NCBI RefSeq assembly: GCF_044385915.1
Contig: NZ_JBISCC010000124.1
Coordinates: 1-64,000 of the forward strand
DNA length: 64,000 bases
From: Thalassobellus citreus
Lineage (GTDB): Bacteria; Bacteroidota; Bacteroidia; Flavobacteriales; Flavobacteriaceae
Direction: 5' to 3'
The translations under genes and the position numbers were made by a program. The notes beneath the pieces were generated by a model, which saw only the letters and a program-made list of their open reading frames with translations, made no database searches and was not told the DNA's origin. Positions 60,436 through 64,000 of this stretch are shown one piece after another. The first letter of the stretch is position 1; the number at the start of each line of letters is the position of its first letter.

Positions 60436-61323
60436 TTAGTATTTAACTATTTTCGTGACGCTTCTTTTGTCACTAGATTGTAAGTCTAAAATATAAGTTC
60501 CAGATTTTAATGAATTACCATATTTCTTAACACCTAAACTTAAAACACCTTCTTCTACCTTAGCTCCAAGTAAATTAAATATTTTATAAGAAACTCCTTG
60601 CTCAGTAGTTTTTATGTTAAACCCATTTGAAGAAGGATTAGGATATATTTTTACAGATTTTAATGTATTCTTTTTTGTACTAAGTACAATACCCGCCGCA
60701 CTATTAAGATCTGCTACTGTATATTCAACATCTGATTTTCCAAAAGCAAACACATCAAACTTAATACCATCCTCTCTAGCTCCTATTTGAAAATCAAAGG
60801 TTGAATTATTAGCTAGAACACTATATGCAGTTTGTGCTTCAGCTTTAATCATTTTTGAAAGATTTATCCATTTCCAAACTTGATTATTAGTATCAGCAGT
60901 CAGTAGTGCTCCATCTAAAACATCTGTTGCTTCTATATAACCATGTCTGTTAGTCTCATTTAATTTTATCCAACTATCTTTATCACTAGAATCTTGAATT
61001 CCAAAAGTTGCTGCGCTAAAAAAACTATCATCATTAGGACCATCAGGACCAAGATATACTCTTGCAAACAAATCGTATGTTACACCAAAACCTCCTTCAG
61101 GAAAAGTAACACTGTATGTTGAAACTCTAGCATCAGTACCAGGGAAATCACCACCGCCAGTACCTACTATTGTTATGTACGTAACTCCTGCATCTGTTTC
61201 TGTTGCAAAGTCAGCTCCAATAGTACCAGTTTCAGCTTCAAAAACTATAGGGGTTGGGTTTTGAGCAAAAACAGTTGTTATACTTAATAAAAGTAAGTAA
61301 ATTGATAAAGTAATTTTTTTCAT
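60436..61323 (-). CDS. Small T9SS-sorted secreted protein, carbohydrate-binding-like
   Basis: 295 residues. Signal peptide (ending TTVFAQ). Residues ~25-205 form a beta-sandwich resembling galactose-binding/CBM6-35-like modules: IVFEAETGTIGADF at the start, VTYDLFARVYLGP, and FDVFAFGKSD at the end. Residues ~220-295 are a type A T9SS sorting domain (VKIYPNPSSNGFNI ... GTYILDLQSSDKRSVTKIVKY). There is no catalytic domain, so it is probably a free binding module or surface lectin. It is upstream of the GH115 gene on the same strand, so a shared role on a glucuronoxylan-like polymer is likely. Specificity cannot be read. Confidence 0.78.
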   Translation of the reverse strand: MKKITLSIYLLLLSITTVFAQNPTPIVFEAETGTIGADFATETDAGVTYITIVGTGGGDFPGTDARVSTYSVTFPEGGFGVTYDLFARVYLGPDGPNDDSFFSAATFGIQDSSDKDSWIKLNETNRHGYIEATDVLDGALLTADTNNQVWKWINLSKMIKAEAQTAYSVLANNSTFDFQIGAREDGIKFDVFAFGKSDVEYTVADLNSAAGIVLSTKKNTLKSVKIYPNPSSNGFNIKTTEQGVSYKIFNLLGAKVEEGVLSLGVKKYGNSLKSGTYILDLQSSDKRSVTKIVKY

Positions 61324-61386
61324 AATTTAGTAATTTTAGTTGTTGTTTCAATTTTTGAAGGTCGATCCTTCTGTTAGTTTTTTAAC

Positions 61387-61439
61387 AAAACAAAGGTTTG
61401 TTTTGCGTTAGTGTTTTGTTTTAAACAAACCTTTGTTTT
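61387..61439. repeat. Perfect 17-bp inverted repeat in the 301-bp gap before the T9SS gene
   Basis: AAAACAAAGGTTTGTTT (61387-61403) and AAACAAACCTTTGTTTT (61423-61439), 19-nt loop. It lies 64 bp upstream of the 60436-61323 gene start and 186 bp beyond the murI stop. It could be the murI terminator, an attenuator, or a regulator site. The rest of 61324-61624 is AT-rich; I see no gene, RNA or clear promoter in it. Confidence 0.6.
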
Positions 61440-61624
61440 ATTGGTTATTAAAATTAAACGTAAATATTACGTTTTTTAAATATATTAATAGTTGTAAGTT
61501 TATCTATCCTGTACTTACCTGTTTTTTCGCATAATTTGGTTGAAACGACAGGATAATCAGTTTAAAAGTGTTTTGAATAAAGTTTATTTATGATTTTTAT
61601 TGTATAATTAGTTGTGCGTTACAA

Positions 61625-62404
61625 TTAAAAATCCAAAAATTCTACCTTTAATTTAGATTGTAAGAGGGATTTTAAAACTTCAGGATTCCCATTTGTATAA
61701 AACTCATTCTTAGCTTTTGAATAACAAGTGTTTAGTAAACTGTTTTTTTCTAAAACAGCTTTAGTTTGTCTTGCTACAGCTTCACCAGAATCTATAATTT
61801 TAACCTGATTTGGTAGTATATTAATGAGTAAAGGCATTAGGTAAGGGTAATGTGTACATCCTAGTACTAAGTAATCAATATTAGCATCTATCATGGGTTT
61901 TAAATAGATGTTTAAAAGTGTTTTCATCTCATCAGAAAACAATTTGCCATTTTCAATAAGCTCAACAATGCCCTCTCCTTGTTGTTCTATTGTCTTAACA
62001 TCATTGGCAAATAACCCTGAGGTTTTAGAGAATAACGCACTAGTTAAAGTGCCTTTAGTAGCAAGAATACCAATGGCATTTGTTTTAGTATTTAAAGCTG
62101 CAGGTTTTATGGCGGGTTCTATACCAATGAAAGGTACCTGGTAAGTTTCTCGAAGAAAATCTATAGCATTTGTAGTTGCTGTGTTACAAGCTACAACAAT
62201 TAGTTTACAACCTTTATTAATTAAATATTCAGTATTTTTAATACTTAAATTAATAATGGCTTCTTGCCCTTTAGGACCATATGGAGCATTCATACTATCT
62301 GATAAATAGATAGTATGCTCGTTTGGTAAAAGATTATGAATTTCTTTCCAAATAGAGGTGCCGCCAACGCCCGAATCAAATATACCAATGGGTTTTGTAC
62401 TCAT
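61625..62404 (-). CDS. murI: Glutamate racemase
   Basis: 259 residues. Two catalytic cysteines: C73 in VVACNTATTNA and C183 in LGCTHYPYL. The substrate loop is GIFDSGVGGTSIWKEI at the N-terminus, and YLSDSMNAPYGPKG follows. MurI converts L- to D-glutamate for peptidoglycan synthesis. It lies downstream of the OmpH genes, separated by a terminator. Confidence 0.97.
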   Translation of the reverse strand: MSTKPIGIFDSGVGGTSIWKEIHNLLPNEHTIYLSDSMNAPYGPKGQEAIINLSIKNTEYLINKGCKLIVVACNTATTNAIDFLRETYQVPFIGIEPAIKPAALNTKTNAIGILATKGTLTSALFSKTSGLFANDVKTIEQQGEGIVELIENGKLFSDEMKTLLNIYLKPMIDANIDYLVLGCTHYPYLMPLLINILPNQVKIIDSGEAVARQTKAVLEKNSLLNTCYSKAKNEFYTNGNPEVLKSLLQSKLKVEFLDF

Positions 62405-62415
62405 AGTTTAACAAA

Positions 62416-62448
62416 AATAAAAAAGCTGCTTTGTAAAAAGCAGCTTTT
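62416..62448 (-). terminator. Terminator between ompH and murI
   Basis: AAAGCTGCTTT (62422-62432) / AAAGCAGCTTT (62437-62447), 4-nt loop; on the minus strand followed by TTTATTTTTG. After the ompH gene at 62474. Confidence 0.75.
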
Positions 62449-62473
62449 AATATATTTATTTAAGTAATGTTAA

Positions 62474-62980
62474 TTAGATACCTAATTCTTTTTTAACATC
62501 GTCAAGTAAGTTTTTACCATCAGCTAAAATTGTTACTCCTAAAGATGAATCTAAAACATACTCGTATCCTTGAGCTCTTCCAACTTTTAAAATAGCTGCT
62601 TTAGCTTTTTCTGTTATTGGTTGAATTAATTCTGCTTGTTTAGATTCTATATCTTTTCTAGCATCAACTTCAAATTGTTGAAGACGTTGTTGTTTTCCTT
62701 GAAGCTCTTGAGCTCTTATTGCGTTTTCTTCAGCAGTTTTTGTAGCTGCTTCAGCATCATATTGTTTAACTGTTGTTTGGTATTCTGTAATAGATGCTTG
62801 CATATCTGTTTGATATGTTTTACTTAAATTTTCAAGTTCTTTTTGAGCAGCTTTCATTTCTGGCATAGCAGAAATTAATTCTTGCGTGTTTATATGGGCA
62901 ACTTTACTTTGAGCTTGTGTGAAACTGAAAGTTCCAATACATAATGCAGTTGCTAATAATAGAGTTTTAAATTGTTTCAT
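62474..62980 (-). CDS. OmpH/Skp family periplasmic chaperone
   Basis: 168 residues. Signal peptide ends FSFTQAQ. Mature start SKVAHINTQELISAMPEMKAAQKELE, then a long coiled-coil arm rich in Lys/Gln/Glu/Ala (~45-125), then a return to the small beta-domain (AQGYEYVLDSSLGVTILADGKNLLDDV). This is the Skp trimer plan with helical tentacles that hold unfolded outer-membrane proteins. A second, longer OmpH gene lies 39 bp upstream, probably in the same operon, as is usual next to BamA in Bacteroidota. Confidence 0.93.
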   Translation of the reverse strand: MKQFKTLLLATALCIGTFSFTQAQSKVAHINTQELISAMPEMKAAQKELENLSKTYQTDMQASITEYQTTVKQYDAEAATKTAEENAIRAQELQGKQQRLQQFEVDARKDIESKQAELIQPITEKAKAAILKVGRAQGYEYVLDSSLGVTILADGKNLLDDVKKELGI

Positions 62981-63019
62981 TTTAAATAGTATTAATGTGT
63001 TATAAATTATTAATTGTTT

Positions 63020-64000
63020 TTAGTTTAAACTGTCTTTTGCCTTTTGGCGTTCTTCTAAAATTTTCTTTTTTCTTTCAGCTAATTCTTTTATACGAGCTTT
63101 TCTAGCTGCTAATTTTTTTTGTCGATTTTCTTCAATTAGTTGAGCCCTTGTTTTTGTTTCAACTTTAACTTCTTTTGTGGTTTCAGATTTTGCTGCATCA
63201 TCTGATTCATTAACTGTCTCTTTATTAGTGCTAGATGATTTTTCTTGTTTTAATTTTTCTCTTTCAGCTAGTTTTTTTTGTCTGTTTTCTTCAATTATTT
63301 GAGCTCTAGTTTTTGTCTCAACTTCAACTTTGTTTGTTTCCGATTTAGCTGTTTCAACTTTGTCATTCGCTGTTTCTGATATTGTATTTCTTTCAGCTAA
63401 TTTTTCTTGTTTTGCTTTTTCTCTATCGTCTAATACTTTTTGACGTCTAGCTTCTGCAGCTTTTACTTTTGCTTCTCTAGCTGCTAATTTTTCTTGTCTA
63501 GCTTTTTCAATAGCACTTTCACGTGCTTTTTTCTTTTCTTCTAGTGCTTTTTCTCGAGCTTCTTGTTCATAATTAATTTCTGGAACTAATTCTTCATCTT
63601 TAGCGGCTTTTCTTTCTGCTTTTGATGTCGCTTGTGTTCGTTTTGCTGTTCTTGTTATACTTCTTATAATCTGATCGCTTAAATCAAATCTTTTTTCTGA
63701 ATATAACATAACAGCATCTGATGATTTATCAAAAATAAAATCATATTTTCTTTTCGCTGCTAAATCTTGAACTGCTGCAAAAATTTGATCTTGAATAGGC
63801 TGCATTAATTGCTTTTTTTGAATAAACAAATCGCCATTAGGACCAAAACGTTTTTGCTGATAATCTAATATTTCTTTTTCTTCAAAAGAAATATCTTCTT
63901 CGCGTTCGTTTATAAGTTCATTTGTTAAAAGCGCTTTTTCGTTGCTTAAATCTTTTCGTTTTTGTTCTATAGTACTTAATTTACTTTGAATCTCATTTTT
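63020..64000 (-). CDS. OmpH/Skp family protein with long charged C-terminal tail, truncated by the window edge
   Basis: The frame is open through base 64000, so the true start is beyond the edge; about 326 residues are visible. An in-frame TTG at 63829 falls inside the conserved region and is not the start. The visible N-terminal part is OmpH: helical arm, then DYQQKRFGPNGDLFIQKKQL, KRKYDFIFDKSSDAVMLYS and RFDLSDQIIRS. After that a tail of ~185 residues of Lys/Glu/Ala/Arg follows, with a repeated module ETKTRAQxIEENRQKKLA occurring twice. The core is a chaperone for outer-membrane proteins; the tail is an accessory of unknown role, likely long helices. Confidence 0.85.
   Translation of the reverse strand, partial: KNEIQSKLSTIEQKRKDLSNEKALLTNELINEREEDISFEEKEILDYQQKRFGPNGDLFIQKKQLMQPIQDQIFAAVQDLAAKRKYDFIFDKSSDAVMLYSEKRFDLSDQIIRSITRTAKRTQATSKAERKAAKDEELVPEINYEQEAREKALEEKKKARESAIEKARQEKLAAREAKVKAAEARRQKVLDDREKAKQEKLAERNTISETANDKVETAKSETNKVEVETKTRAQIIEENRQKKLAEREKLKQEKSSSTNKETVNESDDAAKSETTKEVKVETKTRAQLIEENRQKKLAARKARIKELAERKKKILEERQKAKDSLN

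Noticed and set aside
1..64000. CRISPR array, prophage, insertion sequence, rRNA or tRNA
   Set aside because: No regularly spaced repeat-spacer pattern, transposase, integrase or RNA gene signature was found on either strand by reading.

Overview
The window looks like chromosome of a member of the Flavobacteriaceae (Bacteroidota). The DNA is AT-rich. It encodes the gliding/type IX secretion (T9SS) protein SprA, PorP/SprF-type proteins and proteins with T9SS C-terminal sorting domains. Good -7 boxes have the Bacteroidota form TAnnTTTG, Shine-Dalgarno sites are inconspicuous, and gene order such as maeB-ruvA-sprA-gcvH is typical of the group. Genus cannot be fixed from the sequence alone. I see no phage, insertion sequence, CRISPR array, tRNA or rRNA.

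Layout. 1-4869: end of a giant Ig-repeat surface protein (cut by the left edge) with its PorP/SprF and PorE-like partners. 5048-9911: ruvB, a cytochrome P450, a di-heme peroxidase lipoprotein and queG. 10048-18420: a sugar-phosphorolysis locus with a LacI-type regulator divergent from a TonB-dependent receptor, glutaredoxin-like protein, MFS sugar transporter, PfkB fructokinase and GH13_18 phosphorylase, with two palindromic operators in the divergent region. 18566-29611: maeB, ruvA, sprA, gcvH, VanZ-like gene. 29682-34219: two TonB genes, then a RemB/Wzi-like outer-membrane barrel whose own N-terminus carries a TonB-C-like domain, and an unknown lipoprotein. 34446-39816: cytochrome oxidase assembly and subunits (cyoE, two subunit III paralogues, subunit IV, a cysteine-less SCO-like protein, SCO, DUF420, a 72-residue CxxC protein). 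39905-45566: MacB-type tripartite efflux operon. 45669-50953: tsaB, then a leftward block with mscS, a DUF1304 gene with a likely 3' frameshift, a DUF255 lipoprotein, dodecin and an Nfu-type Fe-S scaffold. 51127-57037: orphan PorP/SprF, a vWA lipoprotein divergent from a LytS/LytTR two-component system, and gamma-carbonic anhydrase. 57114-61323: a GH115 glucuronidase and a small T9SS-sorted carbohydrate-binding-like protein. 61625-64000: murI and two OmpH/Skp chaperone genes, the last cut by the right edge.

Themes. Surface export recurs: SprA is the outer-membrane translocon, PorP/SprF and PorE-like proteins are partners, and the Ig protein, GH115 and the 295-residue protein are cargo. The sugar locus gives a complete route: outer-membrane import, inner-membrane symport, phosphorolysis to glucose-1-phosphate plus an acceptor, and phosphorylation of the acceptor.

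The most interesting non-coding signals are three direct repeats with an exact 21-bp period upstream of the LytS/LytTR genes (candidate LytTR operator), two copies of an ~84-nt structured intergenic element that may be an RNA family, and three copies of a dRS3/REP-like hairpin element, two of them placed immediately before start codons. I found no clear case for a wholly new multi-gene system.
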